Program-made: the position numbers and the translations under genes | Shown here: one piece after another, positions 1-8,536 of the stretch | Layout of the letters: every line of letters starts with the position of its first letter | Numbering within the stretch: position 1 is the first letter of the stretch | The notes under the pieces: model-generated | Told to the model about the DNA's origin: nothing | The model's input: the letters and a program-made list of their open reading frames with translations, nothing else | Database searches by the model: none | Source of the DNA: Dyadobacter sandarakinus | Lineage (GTDB): Bacteria > Bacteroidota > Bacteroidia > Cytophagales > Spirosomataceae | Direction of reading: 5' to 3' | DNA: 64,000 bases | Assembly (NCBI RefSeq): GCF_016894445.1 | Contig: NZ_CP056775.1 | Location: 3,474,001 to 3,538,000 of the forward strand

Positions 1-709
1 GTCGGAGACGGAGCTCAGGACCGTACTGGGATGCTTCCTGTTTACAGGAGATGATGTTTTCAAGAAAATAAAAGTACTCTCGGGAGGTGAAAAATCGCGG
101 GTGGCGCTTGCGAAGGTACTGTTGTCGCAAGCCAACTTCCTGCTGCTCGATGAGCCGACGAACCACCTTGACATGCAGTCTGTGAACATCCTGATCCAGG
201 CATTGCAGCAGTACGAAGGCAGCTACATTGTGGTTTCCCATGACCGGTATTTCGTTGAAAATATTGCCAATAAAATCTGGTACATCGAAGATCACCAGAT
301 TAAGGAATACCCCGGCACCTACGAGGAGTATGAGACCTGGGTGGAAGAGCGGGGACTGCAATCGGCAGTGAGCGAGAAAGTAGTGGTAAGCAGTGCGCCT
401 CCGCAGAAAAAACAGGTGCAGACAGTTGCACCGGCACTGGCTCCCAGCAACCGGACCCACTCAGGTGAAGATGCGCAAAGGTTGAAAAAGGCGCGCAAGC
501 AGATTGAAGAACTGGAAGCCACAATCAATAACCTGGAAGCCCGGAAGGCCGAGGCCGAGGGCAGGCTGGCTGATCCGAAGATCTACGACGATGCCAAAGC
601 ATTATCAGAACTTAACCAGTTTTATGCCGACATTCAGCAAAAGCTGGAATCCGCTACTGACTCGTGGGAAAATGCGATGATGGAAGTGGAAGAGCTGGCG
701 GGGAAATAG
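1..709 (+). CDS. ABC-F family ATPase, C-terminal part (5' end outside window)
   Basis: This is the C-terminal third of an ABC-F protein, a soluble twin-ATPase that lacks membrane domains and generally acts on ribosomes. The open frame runs in from the left edge (reading from base 2) without a start. It contains the ABC signature LSGGEKSR, followed by the Walker B run LLLLDEPTNHLD and the switch histidine in VVSHDRYF. These belong to the second ATPase domain. After it comes a charged, low-complexity linker (SSAPPQKKQVQ) and a predicted coiled coil (QRLKKARKQIEELEATI) typical of the Uup/EttA-type C-terminal extension. The exact subfamily (Uup, EttA-like or resistance type) cannot be decided without the N-terminal half. 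A strong hairpin follows the stop. Confidence 0.93.
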   Translation, partial: SETELRTVLGCFLFTGDDVFKKIKVLSGGEKSRVALAKVLLSQANFLLLDEPTNHLDMQSVNILIQALQQYEGSYIVVSHDRYFVENIANKIWYIEDHQIKEYPGTYEEYETWVEERGLQSAVSEKVVVSSAPPQKKQVQTVAPALAPSNRTHSGEDAQRLKKARKQIEELEATINNLEARKAEAEGRLADPKIYDDAKALSELNQFYADIQQKLESATDSWENAMMEVEELAGK

Positions 710-738
710 GCGGGAATATGGAGGAATGGATAAAGGGA

Positions 739-770
739 GAAGGGAATCGTTTGATTCCCTTCTTTTATTT
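739..770. terminator. Bidirectional intrinsic terminator between ABC-F gene and Uma2 gene
   Basis: Perfect 10-bp stem GAAGGGAATC/GATTCCCTTC with a four-base GTTT loop, followed by a T-rich run on the + strand. It lies between two convergent genes and touches the stop codon of the minus-strand gene. Confidence 0.8.
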
Positions 771-1343
771 AAGATCTTCTGTTTCGGCGTAAATATCGGC
801 CAGTAGCAGGGTAATGCCTATACTTGCTATTTCTATGGATTCATTGACAGTATAAGCTTCCGATGCCAGGTACCAGACGCCCAGGTCATTTTTACGGTAC
901 ACCTCTGCGGCAATGGATAGCGAGTTGATCAGGACATATTCTTTTAAAGAGGGTATACTCCGGTAAAAGTGAAACTTTTCCCCGCGGTCATAGCCGGAAG
1001 TCGTAGGAGACAATACTTCGATGATCACTACCGGGTTCAGGATTGTGTCCCTCTTTTCATCCAGAAACTCATTTTTACCGCACGTAATGAGCAGGTCGGG
1101 ATAGGTGTACAGTCCATTTGCAGGAATATGCATGCGCAGGTCACTTGAAAAAGTACGGCAGCTTTTTCCTTTAAGATACCCACCGATATCAACAGAAAGA
1201 TTTTCTACGATCCGGTTATGGTTATAGCCCGCTCCCGACATGGCGAAGATCTCGCCCCGGTAGTATTCGCTTTTAAATGCAGCTTCCCGCTCCATTTCAA
1301 GATATTCCTGCTCCGAGTACATTTTCTGTAATTGTGCTGTCAT
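765..1343 (-). CDS. Uma2 family (DUF820) restriction-endonuclease-fold protein
   Basis: About 192 residues, the usual size for stand-alone Uma2/DUF820 proteins, which have a PD-(D/E)XK nuclease-like fold and unknown biological role. Visible family features are the N-terminal EYLEMEREAAFKSEYYRGEI segment, the acidic PDLLI strand, then VVIIEVLSP and a downstream Lys in DRGEKFHFYR, which together form the putative metal site. I chose the ATG at 1343 (MTAQLQKM) over an in-frame TTG 15 bases upstream. The sequence TATTTTTG, matching the Bacteroidota -7 box, lies just upstream of that ATG but has no clear -33 TTG. It stands alone and converges on the ABC-F gene. A second, distant Uma2 gene is at 30627-31220. 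Nuclease activity is inferred from the family. Confidence 0.85.
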   Translation of the reverse strand: MTAQLQKMYSEQEYLEMEREAAFKSEYYRGEIFAMSGAGYNHNRIVENLSVDIGGYLKGKSCRTFSSDLRMHIPANGLYTYPDLLITCGKNEFLDEKRDTILNPVVIIEVLSPTTSGYDRGEKFHFYRSIPSLKEYVLINSLSIAAEVYRKNDLGVWYLASEAYTVNESIEIASIGITLLLADIYAETEDLK

Positions 1344-1440
1344 TGACCTGATTAGCAAAAATAGTTATTAAAATGAAAACCACGTTTCATTAACCAGACG
1401 TACCTTAACGGGTAAAGTAACGTTATCCTTTCAAAAATTT

Positions 1441-2724
1441 ATGCGCCTCTTTTCCCTGCTGTTCCTGCTTGCAGGCCTGGTACAGGCAGTAGCCCAGCCC
1501 AGGAACCTCCGGCTCGAAGATCACATTTATGCTCAGAAAATCCGGACTGTTTTACTTTACCCAGCCATTGAAGACGCTGAAAATCCACGGCGGTTGCTCA
1601 GCCCGCCCGTCATGCCGGTAAGTAACCCTGCTCCCTTGGTGTTGGAATATGATGACCTCTCCACTGACTTTGAGGGTTACCGTGCTAAGATTGTTCACTG
1701 CAATGCAGACTGGACCAAGTCGAACCTGAATGACATTGAATTTACGTATGAATTCAATGAATACCCCATTACCAGCTACGAACAATCTTTCAGCACCAAG
1801 GTCCCATATTTCCACTACCGGTTTGAGCTTCCGAAACTGAAACTGGCCGGCAACTATGTGATCTATGTTTATTCCGACCGGGACCGGCAGCCCATACTCA
1901 GCCGACGGTTTATGCTATACGAATCAAGGGTCAGCATTGATGCCAAAGCACGTTTTTCGCAGGGTATACAGCAGCAGTTTACCGACCAGCAGATTGATTT
2001 CAGCATCAGTTACAAAGGTTATCCGCTCAATGCGCCTCAAACCGACCTGAAAGTAATCATGCGTAAAAATTTCCGGTGGGACCAGGCTAAAACGGGCTTT
2101 CGCCCCACCAATGTGCGACCATTTGACCAGATCCTTGAATACACATTTTTTGATCTGGAAAATACATTTCAGGGCGGTAATGAATTCAGGTACTTTGACA
2201 GCAGGACATTGTCGGCCCGCGGGTACGGGATCAGTGAACTTGAACGTACCGGCGACTATACCCGTCTGCGGCTTTTTGCCGACAAGTCACGCGTGGATAT
2301 GCCATACGTTCAGGTCGATGACTTTAACGGACAATATATTGTGGATCAGCGGGAGTCGGGGCGCGGCAGTATTGAAGCGGATTACTCGCCTGTACTTTTC
2401 ACTTTGAAATCAGATGAGGAACCTGGCGCAGCCTACTATGTGAATGGCGCATTCAACTTATGGCAACTGGATGAGAGGAACCGCATGACCTACAACCCTG
2501 AAACAAAGGCATACGAAGCTGAAATCCTGCTGAAACAAGGCGTGATCAATTACAATTACAGCGTAGTACGTGGCACTAACGGTAAACCGGATGAAGCGCC
2601 CATTGAAGGGAATTTTGCTCCGACGGAAAATGATTATGACGTATTGGTCTACTTTCGCCCGCCGGCAGGCCGCGCCGACCTTCTGATAGGATACCGTACT
2701 GTTGAATGGAACAGAAGGCGATAG
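1441..2724 (+). CDS. Type IX secretion Plug-type protein (DUF5103)
   Basis: A secreted protein of 427 residues with a clear signal peptide (MRLFSLLFLLAGLVQAVAQ) followed by the DUF5103/T9SS-plug hallmark IRTVLLYP close to the mature N-terminus. The family is mostly beta-strand. In Flavobacterium johnsoniae a member (Plug) occludes the periplasmic side of the SprA outer-membrane translocon of the type IX secretion system. Here the N-terminal half (roughly residues 30-160) matches the first plug domain and the C-terminal part (residues 320-420, with YYVNGAFNLW) looks like a carbohydrate-binding-like beta-sandwich. No other T9SS gene is nearby, which is normal because these genes are scattered. 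Assignment rests on recognised family motifs; function in this organism is inferred. Confidence 0.85.
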   Translation: MRLFSLLFLLAGLVQAVAQPRNLRLEDHIYAQKIRTVLLYPAIEDAENPRRLLSPPVMPVSNPAPLVLEYDDLSTDFEGYRAKIVHCNADWTKSNLNDIEFTYEFNEYPITSYEQSFSTKVPYFHYRFELPKLKLAGNYVIYVYSDRDRQPILSRRFMLYESRVSIDAKARFSQGIQQQFTDQQIDFSISYKGYPLNAPQTDLKVIMRKNFRWDQAKTGFRPTNVRPFDQILEYTFFDLENTFQGGNEFRYFDSRTLSARGYGISELERTGDYTRLRLFADKSRVDMPYVQVDDFNGQYIVDQRESGRGSIEADYSPVLFTLKSDEEPGAAYYVNGAFNLWQLDERNRMTYNPETKAYEAEILLKQGVINYNYSVVRGTNGKPDEAPIEGNFAPTENDYDVLVYFRPPAGRADLLIGYRTVEWNRRR

Positions 2725-2741
2725 AACCGGCATGATAAGGT

Positions 2742-2781
2742 TCAGGCTTATTCACGTGCCAAGCAACATGAATAAGCCTGA
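2742..2781. terminator. Hairpin between convergent Plug gene and lysA
   Basis: A perfect 13-bp inverted repeat, TCAGGCTTATTCA/TGAATAAGCCTGA, with a 14-base loop sits between two convergent stop codons. The following run (TTTAAAT) is only moderately T-rich, so it is a probable bidirectional terminator. Confidence 0.65.
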
Positions 2782-2793
2782 TTTAAATGCATA

Positions 2794-4023
2794 TTAATCC
2801 AGCTGGGTACGGAGCAGGTCTTCCATGGTTTCCCTTCTCCTGATCAGCTTTGCTTCACCATTGTCGATCATTACCTCAGCAGGGCGCTGCCGCGCATTGT
2901 AGTTGGAGCTCATGGTAAAGCCGTAGGCACCTGCATTCAGGAACGCCAGCACGTCGCCCTGCCTGACTTCCGGCAGTTCACGGTCTGAGGCAAAAGTATC
3001 CGTTTCACAAATATAACCCACCACATTATAGGTTTTGAGTGCACCTGCCGGATTGGAAATGTTGAGAATATGGTGGTAAGCGCCATACATCATCGGCCTG
3101 ATCAGGTGATTGAGTCCTGAGTCGACATGCACGAAGTTGCGTGCGGGATCTTCTTTAACGACGGTTGTTTTTACCAAAAGGTAGCCCGATTCACTCACCA
3201 GGAATTTGCCCGGTTCAAACCACAGCTGCAAGTCCCTGCCGTATTCTTTGCAAAAAGCCTGAAAACGCTCGGAAATTTTATTACCCAGCAACTTCATATC
3301 CGTGATTTCATCGCCGGGTTTGTACGAAACTTTAAACCCGCCTCCCAGGTCAATTACTTCAAGATCAGGAAAGTGCCTGGCGGTATCCAGGAGAATATCA
3401 GCCACTTGCAGGAAAGGCGCAGCATCTTTGATATCCGATCCTGTGTGCTGGTGCAACCCGATAACACGGATTTTATACTTTTTAACAACTTCCAGAATTT
3501 GATCCAGCAGAAGTACGGAAATACCAAACTTGGAATCGGCATGCGCCGTCATGATTTTGATATTTCCACCTGCCGCCACATTCGGTTTGATACGGATCAG
3601 GCAGGGCTTTGTATTTCCAAATGTTTGTCCGAACCATTCCAGAAGAGGCAGACTGTCAACGTTGACGATCGCTCCTTTTTCTACGGCCTCCTGTACTTCG
3701 TAAAAAGGGACTCCGCTGGGTGTAAAGGTAATCTGCCCGGCTTCGTAACCTGCAAGCATCCCGATTTCAAGCTCCCCGGGCGACACGACATCCAGTTCCA
3801 CGCCGATACTTCTCATCAGTCGTAAAATAGAAAGATTGGTATTCGCCTTGCACGCATACTTCATTTTCATATCAACAGAAGAAAATGCGTGCTGCAATGC
3901 AGTAACCTTGCGACGGATTACATCGGCGTCGTACACGTACAAAGGGCTGCCAAATTGTTCGGTAAGCTCAGCCAGGTCAATGCCCTGGATACTATGGGAT
4001 GTTTCCTCTTGTGTCAATTGCAT
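2794..4023 (-). CDS. lysA: Diaminopimelate decarboxylase
   Basis: Cytoplasmic PLP enzyme that decarboxylates meso-diaminopimelate to L-lysine, the last step of lysine synthesis. The 409-residue length is usual. The PLP lysine is K59 in MKYACKAN. The fold-III barrel motifs HQHTGSDI and VIDLGGGF bind the cofactor phosphate. The C-terminal beta-barrel carries EPGKFLV and the conserved Cys-Glu region CETDTFASD, followed by NAGAYGFTMSSNYN. The ATG at 4023 gives an N-terminus of normal length. It is co-directional with pyrF, which lies 35 bases upstream, so the two may share a transcript. It ends at a hairpin shared with the Plug gene. Confidence 0.95.
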   Translation of the reverse strand: MQLTQEETSHSIQGIDLAELTEQFGSPLYVYDADVIRRKVTALQHAFSSVDMKMKYACKANTNLSILRLMRSIGVELDVVSPGELEIGMLAGYEAGQITFTPSGVPFYEVQEAVEKGAIVNVDSLPLLEWFGQTFGNTKPCLIRIKPNVAAGGNIKIMTAHADSKFGISVLLLDQILEVVKKYKIRVIGLHQHTGSDIKDAAPFLQVADILLDTARHFPDLEVIDLGGGFKVSYKPGDEITDMKLLGNKISERFQAFCKEYGRDLQLWFEPGKFLVSESGYLLVKTTVVKEDPARNFVHVDSGLNHLIRPMMYGAYHHILNISNPAGALKTYNVVGYICETDTFASDRELPEVRQGDVLAFLNAGAYGFTMSSNYNARQRPAEVMIDNGEAKLIRRRETMEDLLRTQLD

Positions 4024-4058
4024 GTTGAATCGGGTAAAACTGCGGGAAGGTTATATGA

Positions 4059-4886
4059 TTATCGGCAATAAAGATCAAGATATCTGGCCATTTCCTGTTG
4101 TAAACGACAGGCTTCCTGCCGGGCATGCGATGCAAAATCCGATCCGTTATCTGCATAAATGATGCTGCGCGATGCATTGACCAGCAGTCCGCAATGTGCA
4201 TTCATACCAAACCTGGAAACGTCTTCAAGACTGCCACCCTGCGCGCCTACGCCGGGTACCAGCAGAAAATGTTCGGGCACAAGCTGGCGGATGCGCTGGA
4301 ATTCCCCTGCCTGCGTAGCGCCGACAACGTACATCAGTCTGTCCTTGCCTGCCCATTCACTGGAAGTTTTCAGCACTTGTTCAAACAGGGGTGCACCGTC
4401 CGCATTCATGCGCTGAAAGTCCGTACTCCCCGGATTGGAGGTAAGTGCCAGCAGGATTACCCATTTATCCGCAAAGTCAAGAAACGGCATAACCGAATCA
4501 CTGCCCATGTACGGCGCCACAGTAACTGCATCGAAATCGAGCCCGGAAGAAGCCGGATCGAAGAAAGTCCTTGCATAAAGACCCGAGGTGTTTCCGATAT
4601 CACCGCGCTTGGCATCGGCGATTGTGAAATGGGTTTTTGGAATGTAAGCTATGGTTTTTTGCAGGCTCTCCCAGCCTTGCTTGCCAAGTGCCTCGTAAAA
4701 TGCAATATTAGGCTTGTAAGCGACGCAGTAGTCGGCGGTGGCATCAATGATCTGCTTGTTGAATTCAAACACAGGATCCGGCAATCCCTGCAGATGGGCG
4801 GGTATTTTCCGGATGTCGGTATCCAAACCAACACACAGGTAAGACTGTTTTTGGGAAATCTGCCCAAACAAGAATTCGTACGTCAT
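4059..4886 (-). CDS. pyrF: Orotidine 5'-phosphate decarboxylase
   Basis: Catalyses the last step of UMP synthesis, conversion of orotidine 5'-phosphate to UMP. At 275 residues it is the longer bacterial (type 2) form found in Bacteroidota and mycobacteria rather than the 230-residue E. coli type. The catalytic D-x-K-x-x-D tetrad region is [10 protein letters not shown] (D91, K93, D96), and CVGLDTD near residue 20 carries the substrate-ribose aspartate. The C-terminal phosphate-binding loop is [10 protein letters not shown]. It diverges from rfbC with a 95-base intergenic region and precedes lysA. UMP kinase (pyrH) is elsewhere in the window at 41060. Confidence 0.95.
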   Translation of the reverse strand: MTYEFLFGQISQKQSYLCVGLDTDIRKIPAHLQGLPDPVFEFNKQIIDATADYCVAYKPNIAFYEALGKQGWESLQKTIAYIPKTHFTIADAKRGDIGNTSGLYARTFFDPASSGLDFDAVTVAPYMGSDSVMPFLDFADKWVILLALTSNPGSTDFQRMNADGAPLFEQVLKTSSEWAGKDRLMYVVGATQAGEFQRIRQLVPEHFLLVPGVGAQGGSLEDVSRFGMNAHCGLLVNASRSIIYADNGSDFASHARQEACRLQQEMARYLDLYCR

Positions 4887-4981
4887 GTTTTGCGAAATAA
4901 TGCGGCGAAATTACAACCTCTGTCAATAGATTCATAAATTTGTCCGGACATAAGCTTTCAACAAACCCCTTTTTTTGATCC

Positions 4982-5527
4982 ATGCAGATCCGAGAAACTT
5001 CCATTGCCGGCCTGATCGAGATTTTTCCACGCATTTTTGAAGACGAGCGGGGACTGTTTTTTGAATCTTACAACGAGCAGGCTTTTCAGAAGCATGGGTT
5101 ACCGACAGGGTTTGTCCAGGATAACCAGTCATTTTCGAAAAAGGGCGTAGTGCGCGGGCTGCATTTCCAAAAGGCACCTTTTGCACAGGGTAAGCTGGTA
5201 CGCGTGATCTCGGGACGTGTTCTGGATGTGGCGGTGGATATACGCCCCGACTCTCCTACTTTCGGCAAATACGAAATTTTTGAGTTGCGGAGCGATACAC
5301 ACAACATAGCCTATATCCCCGAAGGCTTTGCCCATGGTTTTGCGGCACTGGAGGATACGGTTTTTAGTTACAAATGCACGAATGTGTACAACAAGGAAGC
5401 TGAATCGGGTATTCTCTGGAATGATCCCGATCTCGGCATCAACTGGGGTGTAGTAGATCCTATTGTTTCAGAAAAGGATATTATACTTCCTACTTTCAGG
5501 TCGCTTTTTGAGGATAGCAGAGCCTGA
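4982..5527 (+). CDS. rfbC: dTDP-4-dehydrorhamnose 3,5-epimerase
   Basis: RmlC-family cupin of 181 residues that epimerises dTDP-4-keto-6-deoxyglucose at C3 and C5 in dTDP-L-rhamnose synthesis. The catalytic histidine is H61 in VVRGLHFQ. The cupin strands include VAVDIRPDSPTFGKYE and the conserved YIPEGFAHGF. No rfbA, rfbB or rfbD lies beside it, so the gene is detached from the rest of the pathway. A sequence matching the -7 box, TAAATTTG, lies at 4935-4942, about 40 bases before the ATG, but without a clear -33 TTG. It ends 2 bases before the stop of a convergent gene. Confidence 0.94.
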   Translation: MQIRETSIAGLIEIFPRIFEDERGLFFESYNEQAFQKHGLPTGFVQDNQSFSKKGVVRGLHFQKAPFAQGKLVRVISGRVLDVAVDIRPDSPTFGKYEIFELRSDTHNIAYIPEGFAHGFAALEDTVFSYKCTNVYNKEAESGILWNDPDLGINWGVVDPIVSEKDIILPTFRSLFEDSRA

Positions 5528-5529
5528 GT

Positions 5530-6210
5530 TTATTTTTCAAAAAGTTCTTCCAATGCTTTTGAAGCAACTTTCCTGGCCGAATTCGGATTTTGGCCGGTGA
5601 TAAGCCGCTCATCCATTTCGATGAATTCCATAAATGGAATTACTGTACGGGTGTAGTGTCCGCCGCGCTCTTTGATTTTATCTTCGAGGTAAAACGGCAC
5701 CTCGGTCACGAAGCTCATCAGGGCTTCTTCCATGTTGCTGCAGCCCGTCAGGTATTTGTCTGCGATGAGCCATGAACCGTTGGAAAGTTTCACATTAAGT
5801 AAAGCGCATACGCCGTGGCAAATGGCCGAAATCATTCCATTGCGCTCATAAATGACCCGGGCAATTTCCTGCAGTTCCTGATTTTCATACAGGTCCCACA
5901 TGGCGCCGTGGCCGCCGGTGAAGTAAATGAGGCGGTAATCGCGTGCGATGATAGCTGCGGGAGAGAATGAATTTTCAAGCTTATGACGAAACGCAGCATC
6001 TGCCCACCATTTGGCATTACAATCATCCTTTAAGTCAAGGCTGCGTTCATCCACGGGAATATGGCCGCCCTTCGGACTCACAAAATCCATCAGGATATTG
6101 CGGCTGGCCATCAGATCATAGAAATGTGTCAACTCGCTGAGCCACAAACCGGTTTTACCAGCCTTGGTAGGGTAAGCATCGTGATTGGTGCAGACAATCA
6201 AAGCCTTCAT
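5530..6210 (-). CDS. DJ-1/PfpI (Hsp31-like) class I glutamine amidotransferase-fold protein
   Basis: A 226-residue cytoplasmic protein of the DJ-1/PfpI superfamily, closest in layout to the Hsp31/HchA-like group that includes glyoxalase III-like and chaperone members. The nucleophile elbow is AICHGVCALL with Cys131 followed by His132. The conserved GGHGAMWDL segment and an acidic residue near the N-terminus (E26 in WLSELTHFYD) complete the expected site. I placed the start at the ATG at 6210, which gives the canonical MKALIVCTNH beginning; an in-frame TTG lies 21 bases upstream. It is convergent with rfbC. The substrate cannot be read from sequence. Confidence 0.87.
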   Translation of the reverse strand: MKALIVCTNHDAYPTKAGKTGLWLSELTHFYDLMASRNILMDFVSPKGGHIPVDERSLDLKDDCNAKWWADAAFRHKLENSFSPAAIIARDYRLIYFTGGHGAMWDLYENQELQEIARVIYERNGMISAICHGVCALLNVKLSNGSWLIADKYLTGCSNMEEALMSFVTEVPFYLEDKIKERGGHYTRTVIPFMEFIEMDERLITGQNPNSARKVASKALEELFEK

Positions 6211-6309
6211 AGTACATCCTGGAAGATACAAAGTTTAAGGTACCACTTTATCCAGGTATTTTCCAGTGTTACAAGCCGAGTTTATAAAACACCAGATGCA
6301 GCATTGCTG

Positions 6310-6966
6310 TTATAAAAGCTGGTTTTTGTAGGCAAAAGCGACGGCGGCGGCAGTACTTTTGGTGCCGGTTTTTTCAAGAACCCTCAGCCGGTGACCTTCC
6401 ACGGTCCTGACGCTGATAAACAGCTTATCGCTGATTTCCTGCGTAGATAGTCCGTCACAAATCAGTTGCAATACCTCCTTTTCACGGGAAGAAAGGGCCA
6501 CATTGCAGGCATTCGGAAAGAAGGGGTGTTTATTGGTTTGCCGGTTCACCATTTTGCGGTGCATGGCTTTGGAGACAAAGTCATTGTAGTAAAAACCTTC
6601 CTCATCCACCCGGCGAATCGCTTTTTCCACTTCATCGGGACTGGTATCTTTCAGCAGATAACCCTGCACGCCTTTTTCAAGCATGTGGATCACAAACCGG
6701 TCCTCGGTGTACATAGACACCACGATTACCTTGATATTTGGAAATTTTTCGAAAGCAGCTTCAGTTGCCTGTATTCCGTCCATGACGGGCATTTGCAGGT
6801 CCATGAAAACAATATCAGGCGTATTGGCCGGAAGTCTGTCGAGCAGTTCCTGGCCATTGGCGGCTTCGAGAATAAATTCAAAATCCGGGATACCGCTGAG
6901 CATGGAAATGAAGCCTTTCCTGAACAGCTCGTGATCGTCGGCGATGCCTAATTTTAAGGTTTTCAT
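6310..6966 (-). CDS. LuxR/NarL-family response regulator
   Basis: A 218-residue DNA-binding response regulator. The receiver domain (residues 4-120) has the acidic pair D10-D11, the phosphoacceptor D56 in DIVFMDLQMPVMDG, the switch region VVSMYTEDR and the conserved Lys in YLLKDTSPDE. The C-terminal LuxR-type HTH is at about residues 155-215, with LSSREKEVLQLICDGLSTQE and VRTVEGHR. It starts 3 bases after the stop of the upstream histidine kinase and is the last gene of a four-gene minus-strand operon, so it is the output of the neighbouring kinase. Its targets are not identifiable from sequence. Confidence 0.94.
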   Translation of the reverse strand: MKTLKLGIADDHELFRKGFISMLSGIPDFEFILEAANGQELLDRLPANTPDIVFMDLQMPVMDGIQATEAAFEKFPNIKVIVVSMYTEDRFVIHMLEKGVQGYLLKDTSPDEVEKAIRRVDEEGFYYNDFVSKAMHRKMVNRQTNKHPFFPNACNVALSSREKEVLQLICDGLSTQEISDKLFISVRTVEGHRLRVLEKTGTKSTAAAVAFAYKNQLL

Positions 6967-6969
6967 ATG

Positions 6970-7833
6970 CTATGCATTCACGCGTTCCCGACGAAAAGGA
7001 TGCAGTGGCTCTGGTTTACTATTGGATACAGCAACAATCGGAATCTCAGCCAATGCGCTGGAACCACCGTTTTCGGGTTTTTCATACTGAACCGTACCAT
7101 TTACGATGGCCAGCCTGCTCTCGATTCCCAGCAGGCCAAGCCCGGCCAGGTTATTCTCTTTGATCTTCTCAGGGTTAAACCCTACCCCATTATCTGTCAC
7201 ACGGAGGCCGACGGTTTTTTCATTTACTTCCAGTGAAATCTCAATCCGGGTGCAACTGGCATGTTTGATCGCATTGTTTACCAGCTCCTGCATAATCCTG
7301 TACAGCGTCAGCTCCTGCTTTTGTCCCTGCCTTGGAAACTCCTCCGTATTGGACTGAAAGGTAATGACCAGGTTACTATCCTCTTCCAGCTTGTGAATAA
7401 ATTCCTCGATCGCCTCCATCAGCCCGAACCTTTCGAGCGTGGTAGGCACCAGGTCGCGTGTGATGCGGCGCACGTGCAGGATTGTTTCTTCCACCAGCGA
7501 CTGCGACTTCCGCATGATCTGCTCCTCCTTGTCCCCTTCCATCGTCCCCACCATTTTACTGAGCTGGTTGAGACTGAGTTTTGTGAGCGATAGCATGGTA
7601 CCAATATCGTCATGCAGGTCCTGGGCAATACGCCTTCTCTCGGTTTCTTCCGAATTTAAAGCCGTATCCAGAAGCATGCGGTTGTAATTTTTCTCGATTT
7701 CGTTAATCTTCTTTTCCTCTTCAAACCTTCGCTTCTGATAGTACATCACAAATGAGATAACAAAAAATGCCATCATCAGCATTGCAATGGAAGCAATGAG
7801 CAGCGCATATTTGAGTTCCTCAGTGTTTTGCAT
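6970..7833 (-). CDS. NarL-type sensor histidine kinase (HisKA_3/HATPase)
   Basis: A 287-residue kinase with one membrane helix (about residues 9-31) and almost no extracytoplasmic part, so it has no sensor domain of its own. A short coiled coil leads to the HisKA_3 dimerisation domain, with phosphoacceptor H74 in RRRIAQDLHDDIGTMLS. The ATPase domain shows the N box (QELVNNAIKHA) and G boxes (DNGVGF and GLGLLGIESR). Its first 14 bases overlap the end of the upstream seven-helix protein gene, suggesting translational coupling. Signal input from that protein is an inference from gene order and the missing sensor domain. The response regulator follows directly. Confidence 0.94.
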   Translation of the reverse strand: MQNTEELKYALLIASIAMLMMAFFVISFVMYYQKRRFEEEKKINEIEKNYNRMLLDTALNSEETERRRIAQDLHDDIGTMLSLTKLSLNQLSKMVGTMEGDKEEQIMRKSQSLVEETILHVRRITRDLVPTTLERFGLMEAIEEFIHKLEEDSNLVITFQSNTEEFPRQGQKQELTLYRIMQELVNNAIKHASCTRIEISLEVNEKTVGLRVTDNGVGFNPEKIKENNLAGLGLLGIESRLAIVNGTVQYEKPENGGSSALAEIPIVAVSNSKPEPLHPFRRERVNA

Positions 7834-8518
7834 ACAGTTTGGGAGAATATTGATAAATGCCTATGCTGAAAAGAACAATGCTCACTGATTCAAATATATA
7901 CGGAAAATAGGCCAGGAATCCGAAATCCAGCCAGTCTTCCCATTTCGAAGAGTAATGCAGCACCGGCGCGATAAAAAGAAACGAGGAATAATAAATCAGC
8001 AGTCCCGAACAGATCCAGAAAAAAGGATAGGTCAGCAGATTGGGGATCTTGAGTGTGCGTATCGTATCATAAAAGTACAGGAGTACCCAGAATATCATCA
8101 GCAAACTTTCCACTGTAGTTGAATACAGTACCATGTTGTGGTGGTAAAGGTCGTTTCCGGTAGGATTGATGTGTAAAATGTCCCAGATTGAAAATAATGT
8201 AAAAAGGGGCATCATTACCAGTACAAGCATCTTGTAGGGGCGCGTCTGTAGCTGGAAATAATACATTCCGCTCACCAGCAGGTACCTTACAGGTACATTG
8301 ATGTTGTATAATATCACCGTGTTCTTCTTCTGTGCCGCCCAGTCAAACATGACAAAATCAATCAGGAACTTGATGATCAGATAAACCAACAACAATAAAA
8401 TGGTCCGTTCCCTATAACCTTTTCTTTTAAAGATCAGAATAATAGGGAACAGGTTCAGAAATACCGGGATGGTTGGAATAGGTTGTCGTAAAGCATAGGA
8501 AATATAGCTCTCGAACAT
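7820..8518 (-). CDS. Uncharacterised seven-helix membrane protein, likely sensory partner of the kinase
   Basis: A 232-residue integral membrane protein. Hydrophobic segments lie at about residues 14-32, 40-60, 70-88, 96-114, 128-150, 160-182 and 198-222, giving seven helices with only short loops. I do not recognise a named family. Charged loops such as FKRKGYRER and LQTRPYK suggest the odd-numbered connections are cytoplasmic. There is no signal peptide and no enzymatic motif. It lies between a small soluble protein (18 bases upstream) and the histidine kinase, which it overlaps by 14 bases. That layout suggests it supplies the membrane sensor missing from the kinase. A transport role cannot be excluded. 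Confidence 0.75.
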   Translation of the reverse strand: MFESYISYALRQPIPTIPVFLNLFPIILIFKRKGYRERTILLLLVYLIIKFLIDFVMFDWAAQKKNTVILYNINVPVRYLLVSGMYYFQLQTRPYKMLVLVMMPLFTLFSIWDILHINPTGNDLYHHNMVLYSTTVESLLMIFWVLLYFYDTIRTLKIPNLLTYPFFWICSGLLIYYSSFLFIAPVLHYSSKWEDWLDFGFLAYFPYIFESVSIVLFSIGIYQYSPKLYAKH

Positions 8519-8536
8519 CTTGGCAGGATTAAAACA

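Noticed and set aside
4125..4937. A 270-residue + strand open frame across pyrF
   Set aside because: Antisense to pyrF, whose catalytic motifs are clear.
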